From NCBI GenBank assembly GCA_038234815.1, contig JBBQSU010000093.1, positions 1-13,874 on the forward strand: a stretch of DNA of 13,874 bases, in the 5' to 3' direction. Numbering within the stretch: the first letter of the stretch is position 1; the number at the start of each line of letters is the position of its first letter. The translations under genes and the position numbers were made by a program. This DNA comes from JBBQSU01 sp038234815 (lineage in GTDB: Bacteria > Planctomycetota > Phycisphaerae > Tepidisphaerales > Tepidisphaeraceae). The notes beneath the pieces were generated by a model, which saw nothing but the letters and a program-made list of their open reading frames with translations, searched no databases and was not told where the DNA came from. This document shows, piece after piece, positions 1 through 7,735 of the stretch.

Positions 1-62
1 GGACTGGCGAGCGACATGAATACCGGCACGACCGGGTAACGATCTTTGAAGTCCCCCGCTGA
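1..62 (+). CDS. 3' end of an unidentified gene, frame uncertain
   Basis: Two plus-strand frames are open from the window edge. One ends at TAA 37-39 (tail ...SDMNTGTTG). The other ends at TGA 60-62 (tail ...RHDRVTIFEVPR), which looks the more protein-like. A strong plus-strand terminator follows at 81-113, supporting that some transcript ends here. Too little is visible to name a product, and a non-coding edge is possible. Confidence 0.3.
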   Translation, partial: TGERHEYRHDRVTIFEVPR

Positions 63-80
63 AGCGGGGTATCCTTTGCT

Positions 81-113
81 GGCGGTTTGCAGAAATGCAG
101 GCCGCCGGTTTTT
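81..113 (+). terminator. Rho-independent terminator, GAAA tetraloop
   Basis: An 11-bp stem (81-91 with 96-106, including two G-T pairs) closes on a GAAA tetraloop and is followed by a five-T run at 109-113. The T-run lies only on the plus-strand exit side, so it should stop plus-strand transcription from the gene whose tail lies at the window start. A second short hairpin (CCCCGCT 54-60 with AGCGGGG 63-69) precedes it. Confidence 0.75.
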
Positions 114-434
114 CCTTTGCCCCCGCTGGCATCCGCCGATCCTCACCCCTTCACCGGCGAGGCTTGCACGTCCAGTATGGCATGATCCTTCACCAGCACG
201 CCGCCGGCGAGCGATGAGGCTACGGCCCTATCACCGGGTCGGATCGACCATCGACGTGACAGGATTGAGCCTGGAGCAATGGCGGAAATGCGCCAGTATC
301 GGCCCGTGGGGTAGCCAATCCACCCGACCCTACCCCCGTTATTCGCGTCTAAACCCCTGTTGGTTGTAGGACAGGTGTAGGATGGAAGGTTTTACGCGGT
401 TTGCTCGTTTGTCGTAAACCCTTGTCATTACTGA
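114..434. other. Gap with no supportable gene
   Basis: About 320 bp between the terminator and the tRNA. Both strands have open frames, but none combines a start codon, a ribosome site and protein-like composition. Visible structure is limited to an inverted pair GGGTCGG (236-242) and CCGACCC (324-330), and a hairpin just downstream of the tRNA that has its own entry. Confidence 0.5.
388..421 (-). repeat. Inverted repeat downstream of tRNA-Arg
   Basis: GGTTTTACG at 388-396 pairs with CGTAAACC at 413-420, with one bulged base. It lies about 15 bp past the 3' end of the minus-strand tRNA and could act as a processing or termination hairpin. No T-run follows it on the minus strand, so it is not a canonical terminator. 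Confidence 0.3.
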
Positions 435-508
435 TGCAGCCTGCAGGGGTCGAACCTGCAACCCTCAGCTTCGTAGGCTGATGCTCTATCCAGTTGAGCT
501 AAGGCTGC
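435..508 (-). tRNA. tRNA-Arg (ACG anticodon)
   Basis: The minus strand folds into a full cloverleaf. The acceptor stem is GCAGCCT with AGGCTGC, the D-arm stem GCTC with GAGC, the anticodon stem TCAGC with GCTGA around loop CTACGAA, and the T-arm GCAGG-TTCGACC-CCTGC. Loop position 34-36 reads ACG (plus-strand bases 472-474), which after A-to-I editing reads arginine CGN codons. The discriminator base is A (435) and the CCA end is not encoded. It has no visible tRNA neighbours, and I saw no duplicate of its 3' end in the window that would suggest an integrated element. Confidence 0.97.
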
Positions 509-524
509 TGAAATCGCGAGAAGG

Positions 525-554
525 TAATTTCGCCGGATATTCTGGAACTGTCAA
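525..554 (-). promoter_or_regulatory. Sigma-70-like promoter of tRNA-Arg
   Basis: On the minus strand a perfect -35 box TTGACA (554-549) is followed, after 17-18 nt, by an AT-rich -10 candidate (GAAATT or AAATTA, 531-525). Start of transcription would fall about 10 nt before the mature tRNA 5' end at 508. The -35 match is strong and the -10 match weak. Confidence 0.5.
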
Positions 555-819
555 GCGATTATTGTACCGCGGGTTGCGTTTGGGGGTAACTCCTCATTGT
601 GGGCCGCGGATCGTGGTTTGGGGGCCACAACGGGGGCTATGCCCGCTGCCACTCGCGGTCGCAGTCACTTTCCTCGGCAGGGGTTTGGGTAAGAGCGGGC
701 AGAAGTGGTGCGCTTTTGGGCGCCAAAAAGCGCACCAGGATTTGACCCCTTCGAAAAAAAATAAAAATTTTTACAAACCCTTTATTCGTCCAGTCTTAGG
801 TGCATTTTGCAGCATTCCA

Positions 820-851
820 AGTTGCGCGAAAAGGCGCCAATTCGCGCAACT
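820..851. repeat. 32-bp inverted repeat with 11-bp perfect arms
   Basis: AGTTGCGCGAA (820-830) and TTCGCGCAACT (841-851) are exact reverse complements around a 10-nt centre that itself contains the palindrome GGCGCC. It may be a DNA operator or an RNA hairpin. It lies 15 bp before an orphan ribosome-binding sequence on the plus strand and about 420 bp past the GH15 stop on the minus strand. Confidence 0.7.
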
Positions 852-1072
852 CTTGCCCTCAGGGTAAAGGAGTAACCTGATGACTTACCCTCAGTTCATA
901 GCCTCGATCGTTTATGCGGTCTCGCGGACTAGTGGGGCGCGTTCATCGCGCGACGTAGAGTTCGGCCCAGGGCGATCGTTCGCCGAAGCCGGATCTACAA
1001 ACGCGTGCCGGGCCGGGTGCATCTACCCCGCGGGGTTTTGCTTTCCGTGGGGCATCGGACGATCGCAACAAA

Positions 1073-1170
1073 GGGGACCCCCCAAGGACCTGACCGGACT
1101 CAGCATGAATCTCTTGGAGATACCACTGGGACCTCAAAGGGACCTCTTCGGGACCCCCTTTGGACCCCCT
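1073..1170. repeat. Cluster of GGACC-containing short repeats
   Basis: Six copies of GGACC, most in the form GGGACCY or GGACCCCC, occur within about 100 bp at irregular spacing, with AAAGGG and CCCTTT segments that can pair. No known element is recognised. It may simply be a local low-complexity drift. Confidence 0.4.
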
Positions 1171-1272
1171 TTTCCCATTCAAACGAGCGCGAAATATGCA
1201 AATTTGCCTGATTTTCGACGAAATCTGCTTCGCGGCACAGAAGTATGTAGAAAGAAGAGTGTCCCGCGGGGG

Positions 1273-3711
1273 TCACGGCTTTTCTGCAGCGGCGACGGGA
1301 GTTACCACAAGCGTTACGACGTCGGTGGGGCAGACTTCCACGCACTCCCCGTCGAGGTCGCATTTGTTCAGTTCCCTCAGATCGATCAGGGCTTTGCCGT
1401 CCACCATTTTCAGCACGCCCTTATTGCAATGCGCGACGCAGACGTCGCAGCCGATGCAGTCGCGGACGTCGATCGCCAACGTGGCCTTAAGTGTTTGCCG
1501 GGTGCTCGGGTCTTCTTTTTCGAAGCGGGCCAGGGGGACAGTGGTTTCAAGGGATTCCGGCTCGCCGAATTCGGCGCTGAGCCGATCGAAGGTAGCTTGC
1601 GACCTGACTGCAACCGGGCCGGTGCGGCGCATTCTGAAAATCGCCTGATTGCAGGTGTTGCACACCTGGAGGTGTTCGAGTTTCTCCAGATATTTGATGG
1701 CCGTGCTGACCACGGTGGCGTGGCTCCAGGTCAGCGGGCTGACGCTGATGGGCGCGTTGGTATACGGATTGACCTGTTCGGCCAGCACGCCCGATTCCAG
1801 CGCGTGGCCTGCGGTCCATTCAAAAATCGGCAGCGCCATTTTCAATTCGCCACTGGTCTGGGCACGCGTTATGAAATAGTCCGCCAGCCACAGGGTACAG
1901 ATGAACCAGGGATTGCCTGGGACGGCGGCGATGTCGCTGCTCACCCGATGGTAATAGTCGTTCTCGTAGCGCGCGACGCCACCCACGCGGGTCTTAACCC
2001 ACAGCTTATCTTCCACCTGATGCATGGTGGATTGCACCCTTGGATCGGAGGCTTCAAAGAGATGAAACTTGAAGATGGCATACAACGAAGCATCGATGAC
2101 TTCGTCCACTTCGTAAATTTGCTCGGGTTCTTCATCGGGTTGAAGGTCGATCTTTTCGACGTAATCGGTGTCGTTCGGTGGGGCAGTAGAATCGAGCGGG
2201 ACCAGCCTGCGGACGAAACGGTTGAGCTTGTCGCTGAAGAGGTACTTGGCGGCGCCGGCTTTAACTTCTTCGGCGGCCTTGTTGTATTGCTCGGCCTTCA
2301 CGCGGTCGCCAAAGCAGACGGCGAAGTTGCGCGCGGCCTTCAGCCCCCCATAGACGGTGGCCACGGTGAAAGCGTGTACGCCCCAGCGCTCTTCCCACAG
2401 GTCGTAACTGGGCAGGGGCAGGCCCGTGCGGGTGTCGCGGTATCGCACCATGAAATCCGCGGCCTTTTGCACCACGTCCACCCACAGGGGACGGATGAAT
2501 TCGATGTCCCGGTAGCGATAGTAATGTCTCCACAGCGCCCACACGACCAGCGCTGTTTCGTCTTCCTGAATTGGCAGGATGCGTTGGCCCTTCATCACCC
2601 AGGGGTGCCAACTGGATGCCGGCGAGCCGTCGGGGTTGTACTTGTGATGGAAAAAGCCGGCGTCGGTGATGACATTGGCGCAGAATTTGTAAAAACTTCG
2701 CGCGACATCAGGAAAGCCGGCCAGATCGAGCGCGTCGGCAACCAACGCGCCGTCACGCGGCCACATATAGCTATAGGTGTCGCGGGAAAACTGCATGATG
2801 TCCGAATCGTTGGCCGCGATGATGGCCCCGGCGTCGTCGATCTGCGTGCGCAAGACCAGCAGGCTGCGCCTGAAGAGTTCGACGACTTTCACCGGCAGGT
2901 TGCCAAAGTTGATGTTGGTTCCGCCCACCCACAACCGCCAATAGGCATTCGTGCGGTCGATCACGCCTTGGGTGGTTATTTTGGCCAGCCATTTGTGCAT
3001 GGCCACCAGTTCGTCGCGGGTTTCGGCGGCGGTCATAACCATGTAACAGGTGGCCTCCTGTTCCGGGCCGAGATGCAGGTGATGCGCGATGGTGCTGTCC
3101 ACCGCGCCTTGGGCGATGGGATTGCCCTGGAGCTGTCCGTCCTCGGCGTCGCGCCAGGTGCCTTCGGCCCCCTGAAATCCGCTGGTGCCGGTCGCGTATT
3201 CGTCCACGCGGTGCTCGCCGGCGCTCTGGAAGTTCATCATCAGATACCGCTTTCCGCGGTAATGCACGATGGAGCGCAGCTCTGGATCGAAGTAGGCGGT
3301 ATCCCCCACCTTCGTGCCGAACATATTGAAATCCTGGTGATGAAAGACTTTCACGATCCGGGTGTGATTGGCCAGATTCTTCACCTTGATCTTGCGGACG
3401 AAAATGTTGCGGTGGAAATCCACCACGTCGTTGCAGTAGAGCGCCAGCTTCAACTCGCGATTGTCGAGGCTGACGCTGGTGGTAAGCGTGTCGCGGAGGT
3501 AGCGCTGGCGGAGGGTCCAGGTGGGATCCGTGGACCAGTAAAGGCGGCCTTTGTGTTTGCCCGGCGCGTCGGCATACACACCAAACCGGCAGGGGCCGGC
3601 CCCGGCGTGATTCTCCTGACCAACGTGCGGGAAATAAACGTCTCGAATCTGGTATTGGTCGTCAAAGGTGACCAGCAGGCGTCCGTTGCCGACAGGGATG
3701 TCTCGGGGCAC
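1273..3711 (-). CDS. GH15 glucoamylase-type hydrolase fused to a C-terminal ferredoxin domain
   Basis: 812 aa. Residues about 1-680 are a bacterial/archaeal GH15 enzyme, which removes glucose from the non-reducing ends of alpha-glucans or maltodextrins. Visible motifs are the N-terminal beta-sandwich opening (GNGRLLVTFD, YFPHVGQEN), YMWPRD (315-320), SYDLWEERWG with the likely acid E440, LAEQ with the likely base E645, and PLTWSHA (659-665). No signal peptide is seen, so it is probably cytosolic. A CNTC pair (684-687) and a linker lead to a dicluster ferredoxin-like domain (about 740-800): C752-x2-C755-x2-C758-x3-C762, then C784-x2-D787-x2-C790-x3-C794-P. Asp replaces the second Cys of the latter cluster. 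The start is GTG at 3711, preceded by GGAG (3718-3721) at 6 nt. The GH15 call is firm; the role of the iron-sulfur domain is unknown. Confidence 0.93.
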   Translation of the reverse strand: MPRDIPVGNGRLLVTFDDQYQIRDVYFPHVGQENHAGAGPCRFGVYADAPGKHKGRLYWSTDPTWTLRQRYLRDTLTTSVSLDNRELKLALYCNDVVDFHRNIFVRKIKVKNLANHTRIVKVFHHQDFNMFGTKVGDTAYFDPELRSIVHYRGKRYLMMNFQSAGEHRVDEYATGTSGFQGAEGTWRDAEDGQLQGNPIAQGAVDSTIAHHLHLGPEQEATCYMVMTAAETRDELVAMHKWLAKITTQGVIDRTNAYWRLWVGGTNINFGNLPVKVVELFRRSLLVLRTQIDDAGAIIAANDSDIMQFSRDTYSYMWPRDGALVADALDLAGFPDVARSFYKFCANVITDAGFFHHKYNPDGSPASSWHPWVMKGQRILPIQEDETALVVWALWRHYYRYRDIEFIRPLWVDVVQKAADFMVRYRDTRTGLPLPSYDLWEERWGVHAFTVATVYGGLKAARNFAVCFGDRVKAEQYNKAAEEVKAGAAKYLFSDKLNRFVRRLVPLDSTAPPNDTDYVEKIDLQPDEEPEQIYEVDEVIDASLYAIFKFHLFEASDPRVQSTMHQVEDKLWVKTRVGGVARYENDYYHRVSSDIAAVPGNPWFICTLWLADYFITRAQTSGELKMALPIFEWTAGHALESGVLAEQVNPYTNAPISVSPLTWSHATVVSTAIKYLEKLEHLQVCNTCNQAIFRMRRTGPVAVRSQATFDRLSAEFGEPESLETTVPLARFEKEDPSTRQTLKATLAIDVRDCIGCDVCVAHCNKGVLKMVDGKALIDLRELNKCDLDGECVEVCPTDVVTLVVTPVAAAEKP

Positions 3712-3831
3712 GATAGACTCCGTTCAAATAATGTCCGTCCGTGCCGGTGCAGCCGGCGCGGGTGGGGGTGCGCCTTGGGCGCGCGGCTAGATTGTATGCA
3801 CAGTGTTCGAGCGGCGCACGGCAGTTCACGC

Positions 3832-4539
3832 CTACTTATAAATGGGTCGCCGAAGCCCCGCAACGCCCAAAGCCCCCAGCAGCAGAAGGCCGGCGGCCGG
3901 TTCGGGAATCACTACGCTTCTGGCTTCCACGACCGACAGCGAGGCAAAGCCCCCGCCGGCGCTGGTCAGATCGGCTTTGACGGCCAGGCTTTGCATGATC
4001 TTGATGGCGTTGGACGCCGTGATGGGAGTGGAGTCGTAATTGTGGTCAACCAGCCCGCCCGAGCCGTCGCCGAAGGTCGAGAGGATATGACCCAGAACCA
4101 ATCCGTCCATGCTGCGGACGGTCTGCGTGGCGATAGCGAACGTACCCGGCCCGCTCACCAGTGCCGTGCCGTCTGTGAACAAATCGAGCGTCGTAATCTG
4201 ATAAAGCGGATCGGTCGTTTCCATGCTGTAGGACAGCACGGCGCCGATATATTGGCCGTTGATGGCACTAAAGCCGGTGACGAAGCGCAGGCCATTAAAC
4301 GCCAGCGGCTGAACCCCCACCACCGATGCAGAAGGCGAGCCGGCGGAAAGCGGAACATATCCGAAGTCGAAATAGCGCACCTGCCCCACGACCACGCCGG
4401 CAGATCCCAGATCGAGCAGCGTTTGCACGCTCGGCGAGGTCAGGTCTTGCAATTTGACCGCCGCCGAGGCCGAGTCCGGCAGGATCGAGAGCAGCCCGAT
4501 GACGGCCAAGAGCGTATGAAATGTTCGTTTCAAGTGCAT
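3832..4539 (-). CDS. PEP-CTERM sorting domain protein
   Basis: 235 aa from the ATG. The N-terminus is a signal peptide (basic HLKR, hydrophobic stretch, likely cut after A-S-A at about 26). The middle is rich in Gly, Ser, Thr and beta-forming residues and matches no family I recognise. The C-terminus is a PEP-CTERM tripartite signal: PEP at 212-214, a hydrophobic helix, then an Arg-Arg cluster. Such proteins are exported and handled by exosortase in exopolysaccharide-producing bacteria. Start choice is unclear: GGAG sits only 1 nt before the ATG at 4539, but 7 nt before an in-frame TTG at 4533, which would be the better-spaced start. It lies 120 bp upstream of the GH15 gene on the same strand; co-transcription is possible. 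Confidence 0.85.
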   Translation of the reverse strand: MHLKRTFHTLLAVIGLLSILPDSASAAVKLQDLTSPSVQTLLDLGSAGVVVGQVRYFDFGYVPLSAGSPSASVVGVQPLAFNGLRFVTGFSAINGQYIGAVLSYSMETTDPLYQITTLDLFTDGTALVSGPGTFAIATQTVRSMDGLVLGHILSTFGDGSGGLVDHNYDSTPITASNAIKIMQSLAVKADLTSAGGGFASLSVVEARSVVIPEPAAGLLLLGALGVAGLRRPIYK

Positions 4540-4893
4540 TCTCCAAAAAAGACCATCGCCAACGCGCAGTCGACAACGATTCAATCGGTGAGAAAGCACA
4601 CACACTGAATGGGAAAGGCAGGTCCGAGAAAAAACGATGGACGCGTCGGTTCTCGGTTTTGGCCTGGCGTTTTCGATCGGCGTGGAGATGCTGAACCGAC
4701 AGTTGCAGAAGAAGGGCCAGACGATGAAACTGAACGCACCGCACCTGCCGGAGAAATCGCCGACGGCTTTGCAGAGGCGGCGTCCAGTGCGCAGGCGCGA
4801 AGGATTTTGTTTTGCCGTCGGTCGAGTAGATCCTTTTGCGGGTATGCTCAGAAGGGCGGGGTTTAACGGCGATTTTCGAGGCGACAGAACACC
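4540..4893. other. Divergent intergenic region, PEP-CTERM / GH29
   Basis: About 350 bp that must carry promoters for both directions. An inverted repeat CCGAGAA (4624-4630) and TTCTCGG (4650-4656), followed by TTTT on the plus strand, could be an operator or a terminator-like hairpin. No -35/-10 pair stands out. A short plus-strand frame (4637-4897) ends in an ATGA overlap with the GH29 start, but its Arg-rich second half does not look like a protein. Confidence 0.4.
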
Positions 4894-6231
4894 ATGAAAT
4901 TTGAAATTCCCAGCGGCCAATTGCCTCACGGAGCGATTCCTTTGCCAGCGCAAGTGGCGTGGCAGCGGGGCGAGTTTGCGATCTTCGTTCACTTCGGCGT
5001 TAACACATTTACCGGCCGCGAGTGGGGGGATGGAAAGGAGAATCCGGCGATCTTCAACCCCAGGCAGTTCAACGCCAATCAGTGGGCGCAGGCCGCGAAA
5101 GAGGGGGGCGCGCATCACATGATCCTCACCGCCAAGCACCATGACGGCTTCTGCCTCTGGCCGACCACGACGACGAATCATTCAGTCAAATCGTCGCCCT
5201 GGAAGAACGGTAAAGGCGACATCGTGCACGAGTTCGTCGACGCCTGCCGGTCGCACGGGCTTAAGGTTGGGCTTTATCTCAGCCCCTGGGACCGCAACAA
5301 CCCGACCTACGGCGATTCACCGGCGTACAACAAGCTCTATCTCACCCAACTGACCGAACTGGTGACCCAGTACGGTGAGCTGTGCGAAATCTGGTTTGAC
5401 GGCGCCTGCGCCGAAGGCCCGAACGGCAAGAAGCAGGCCTACGACTGGGAGGCATACTTCGGCACCTGCGCCAAGCTCCAGCCCAATGCCGTCACGTTTG
5501 GCGATGGCGGTTCGCTCGTGCGCTGGAACGGCAATGAACGCGGGGTGGCAGGCGATCCGAACTGGTCGACGGTCGATCCTGCGCTCATCCGCTTTCCCGG
5601 CGACAGCGGGATCGACCAGGCCAACGACGCCGTCGCCCGGGGCGCGGCAAAAATGCACCAGCTCCAGAACGGGAACGAAGGCGGATCGGTCTGGCGTCCC
5701 GGGGAGAGCGACGTCTCCATCCGGCCGGGATGGTTCTATCACGAGGCGGAGGACCAGGCGGTCCGAAGCGTCGAAAATCTGGTTGATCTCTACTTCAAAT
5801 CCGTCGGCCGCAACAGCATGTTGTTGCTGAACGTCCCGCCCACCCCGTCCGGGTTGTTCCACGAGACCGATGTTGCCCGGCTGAACGCGTTCCGGCAAAA
5901 ACTCGACCGGATTTTCGTCAAAGACTTCGCCGAGGGCGCCACGGTGATGCGGCCCGACGACAAAACGATCGAATTCCACTTCCGAACCGCATGTACGTTC
6001 GACGTGATCGCGATCGAAGAACAGATCGAACTTGGCCAGCGGGTGCAGTCGTATCGCGTGCTTTACCAGGACGTTAATGGGACATGGCAGTGGCTGATCG
6101 AAGGCCAGACGGTTGGCTGCAAGAAACTGGACCGGTTTGATCCCGTCGTCGCGCAAGGGGTTCGACTGGAGATCACCCGCTCCCGCGCGACGCCGGTGAT
6201 TCGGGCGTTCGGCGTACACAAGTCCGCATGA
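4894..6231 (+). CDS. GH29 alpha-L-fucosidase
   Basis: 445 aa. Retaining exo-enzyme that releases L-fucose from oligosaccharides. Recognisable GH29 motifs: FVHFGVNTFTGREWG (31-45), TAKHHDGFCLW (79-89), YLSPWDRN (128-135), IWFDG with nucleophile D169, and WNGNERG (211-217). In the last, E215 sits where the acid/base of the GH29-B subfamily (1,3/1,4-fucosidase type) is found. MLLLNVPP (309-316) closes the barrel, and about 355-445 form a C-terminal beta-sandwich. No signal peptide is visible, so it is probably cytosolic and acts on imported fucosylated oligosaccharides. Only a weak GAGG lies upstream of the ATG. It precedes the GH32 gene by 79 bp on the same strand, probably in one operon. Family certain; subfamily inferred. 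Confidence 0.93.
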   Translation: MKFEIPSGQLPHGAIPLPAQVAWQRGEFAIFVHFGVNTFTGREWGDGKENPAIFNPRQFNANQWAQAAKEGGAHHMILTAKHHDGFCLWPTTTTNHSVKSSPWKNGKGDIVHEFVDACRSHGLKVGLYLSPWDRNNPTYGDSPAYNKLYLTQLTELVTQYGELCEIWFDGACAEGPNGKKQAYDWEAYFGTCAKLQPNAVTFGDGGSLVRWNGNERGVAGDPNWSTVDPALIRFPGDSGIDQANDAVARGAAKMHQLQNGNEGGSVWRPGESDVSIRPGWFYHEAEDQAVRSVENLVDLYFKSVGRNSMLLLNVPPTPSGLFHETDVARLNAFRQKLDRIFVKDFAEGATVMRPDDKTIEFHFRTACTFDVIAIEEQIELGQRVQSYRVLYQDVNGTWQWLIEGQTVGCKKLDRFDPVVAQGVRLEITRSRATPVIRAFGVHKSA

Positions 6232-6310
6232 AGCGGACAACCGGTGTTGGGCCGAACCGGAAATGTCCCGGTTTCCCCGTTGGCATGTGTTCCGGGATAT
6301 TGGAATACCC

Positions 6311-7648
6311 ATGATCGCACTTTATCAGGAACTGCTTCGACCTCAGTTTCACTTTACCGCCCGGCGCAACTGGCTGAACGACCCCAATGGCCTGATCTAT
6401 TTTCAGGGGGAGTATCACCTATTCTTTCAACATAACCCCCTGGCGATGAGCGGGGCCGGAATCAATATGCATTGGGGACATGCAGTCAGCCCCGACTTGG
6501 TTCATTGGACCGAGTTGCCCATTGCTCTGCACGCCGATGCCAAAACACAGGCGTGGTCAGGGTCGGCGGTGATCGACTGGCGCAATACCACCGGATTGGG
6601 GCGGGGCGCGGAATCCCCAATGATTGCCGTCTATACGCGATTGGGGCTGGGGCAGTGCCTGGCCATCAGTCACGATCGCGGGCGGACTTTTGCCGAATTT
6701 ATCGGCAATCCGGTCTTGCCGGCGCCGGGGTCCAATCCCGATCGTGATCCGAAAGTCTTCTGGCACGCTGCGTCGGCGGCGTGGGTGATCGTGCTTTGGG
6801 AGGGAAAGGGTTATTCCTTCTATCGCTCGCTCGATCTGCAACAATGGAGTCGCACGGATCACCTGGACGGTTACTACGAATGCCCGGATCTCTTCCAACT
6901 GGCCGTCGATGAAAATCCGGATCGCACGAAATGGGTACTGGTGGATGGCACCGGGGCCTACACACTTGGCGATTTTGACGGGTATCGTTTCGCCCCCACG
7001 ACCGACAAGTTGCCCAGCGACATCGGTCCACACTATTACGCCACCCAAAGCTGGAACGAGCTTCCCCCGGAACAACACCGGCGCGTGCAGATCGCATGGA
7101 TGCGCGGCGGGCAGTATCCCGACATGCCGTTCAGCCAGCAGATGACCTTCCCCGTCGAATTGAGCCTGAAGACATTCCCCGATGGGGTGCAAATGTGCCG
7201 GAAGCCGGTGCGGGAAATTGTCTCGCTGTATCAGCGGACCACCCGGATCACCGATCGAAAGCTCCCACCCGGCGAGAATGCGTTGGCCGATTGGAAGGGA
7301 GAACTTCTGCACCTGGAATTTCAAATTTATTTCGGCTCGGCCGAGAGCATCGAACTGAACCTCCGCGGCCAGCGGGTGACGTGCCGAGTGGTTGAAGGAA
7401 CGCTTTGTGCATTCGGTCGATCCGCGCCCCTCGGGCCACACAACGGGCGGATCTCAATGGAATGTCTTCTGGACCGCACATCGCTCGAGGTGTTTGCGCA
7501 GAACGGGCGGGTTGCCATCTCCGGCTGCTTCGTGCCCGATTCGAAGCACGACGGTCATGGCCTGACAGTGCAGACGGGTCAAGCCACGATTATGGAGATG
7601 AAAGTGCATGAGCTGAAATCGATCTGGGATGAGGAAAAAGTTTCATAA
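6311..7648 (+). CDS. GH32 beta-fructosidase (levanase/invertase type)
   Basis: 445 aa from ATG 6311. Retaining hydrolase of fructans, sucrose or fructo-oligosaccharides. All three hallmark motifs are present: WLNDPNG (21-27, nucleophile D24), RDP (145-147, transition-state stabiliser D146), and EC (190-191, acid/base E190). The five-bladed propeller is followed by a C-terminal beta-sandwich (about 300-440, with DRTSLEVF typical of the family). No signal peptide, so intracellular action is likely. An in-frame ATG at 6263 would add 16 residues (MSRFPRWHVF...). I prefer 6311 because the conserved family start (LYQELLRPQFHF) follows at once, but neither start has a strong ribosome site. Probably co-transcribed with the upstream fucosidase. 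Confidence 0.93.
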   Translation: MIALYQELLRPQFHFTARRNWLNDPNGLIYFQGEYHLFFQHNPLAMSGAGINMHWGHAVSPDLVHWTELPIALHADAKTQAWSGSAVIDWRNTTGLGRGAESPMIAVYTRLGLGQCLAISHDRGRTFAEFIGNPVLPAPGSNPDRDPKVFWHAASAAWVIVLWEGKGYSFYRSLDLQQWSRTDHLDGYYECPDLFQLAVDENPDRTKWVLVDGTGAYTLGDFDGYRFAPTTDKLPSDIGPHYYATQSWNELPPEQHRRVQIAWMRGGQYPDMPFSQQMTFPVELSLKTFPDGVQMCRKPVREIVSLYQRTTRITDRKLPPGENALADWKGELLHLEFQIYFGSAESIELNLRGQRVTCRVVEGTLCAFGRSAPLGPHNGRISMECLLDRTSLEVFAQNGRVAISGCFVPDSKHDGHGLTVQTGQATIMEMKVHELKSIWDEEKVS

Positions 7649-7719
7649 GCCTCTGTCCGCCGACTGCCGCCGGTCCGCGCAGATTGATGTCGCGAGCGCG
7701 CGGAAGTGCTTCTGAGGCT
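7648..7719. terminator. Inverted repeats between convergent genes, possible terminator
   Basis: Between the GH32 stop and the convergent radical SAM stop, AGCCTC (7648-7653) pairs with GAGGCT (7714-7719), enclosing an inner CCGCGC/GCGCGG pair. Four T follow on the plus strand from 7719. The loop is large, so this is a tentative terminator only. Confidence 0.3.
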
Positions 7720-7735
7720 TTTGGCCGCGCCCCTT

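Larger units (their letters stand above)
509..1272. other. Long non-coding gap between tRNA and GH15 gene
   Basis: About 760 bp with no convincing protein. It holds the tRNA promoter, an AT-rich island at 754-773 in otherwise GC-rich DNA, a 32-bp inverted repeat (820-851), an orphan Shine-Dalgarno AAAGGAG (866-872) seven bases before an ATG (880), and a cluster of GGACC repeats (1073-1170). A frame from 880 stays open to 4608, but it runs antisense through the GH15 gene and its first 130 codons do not look like a protein. The 3' untranslated region of the minus-strand GH15 mRNA must end in this gap; no canonical terminator was found. Confidence 0.5.

Noticed and set aside
143..391. Minus-strand open frame of about 80 codons ending at TGA 143-145, with a tail that looks protein-like
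   Set aside because: No ATG, GTG or TTG start exists except very near its end, an in-frame stop lies at 392-394, and the opposite strand is open too, as expected of GC-rich non-coding DNA.
435..1272. tRNA-Arg as the attachment site of an integrated element
   Set aside because: No integrase gene and no repeat of the tRNA 3' end were seen in the window.
880..4608. 1242-codon plus-strand open frame
   Set aside because: It runs antisense through the well-supported GH15 and PEP-CTERM genes and matches no family; high GC keeps the opposite strand free of stops.
4637..4897. 86-codon plus-strand frame that overlaps the GH29 start as ATGA
   Set aside because: The overlap suggests coupling, but there is no good ribosome site and the second half is Arg-rich shadow-type sequence.
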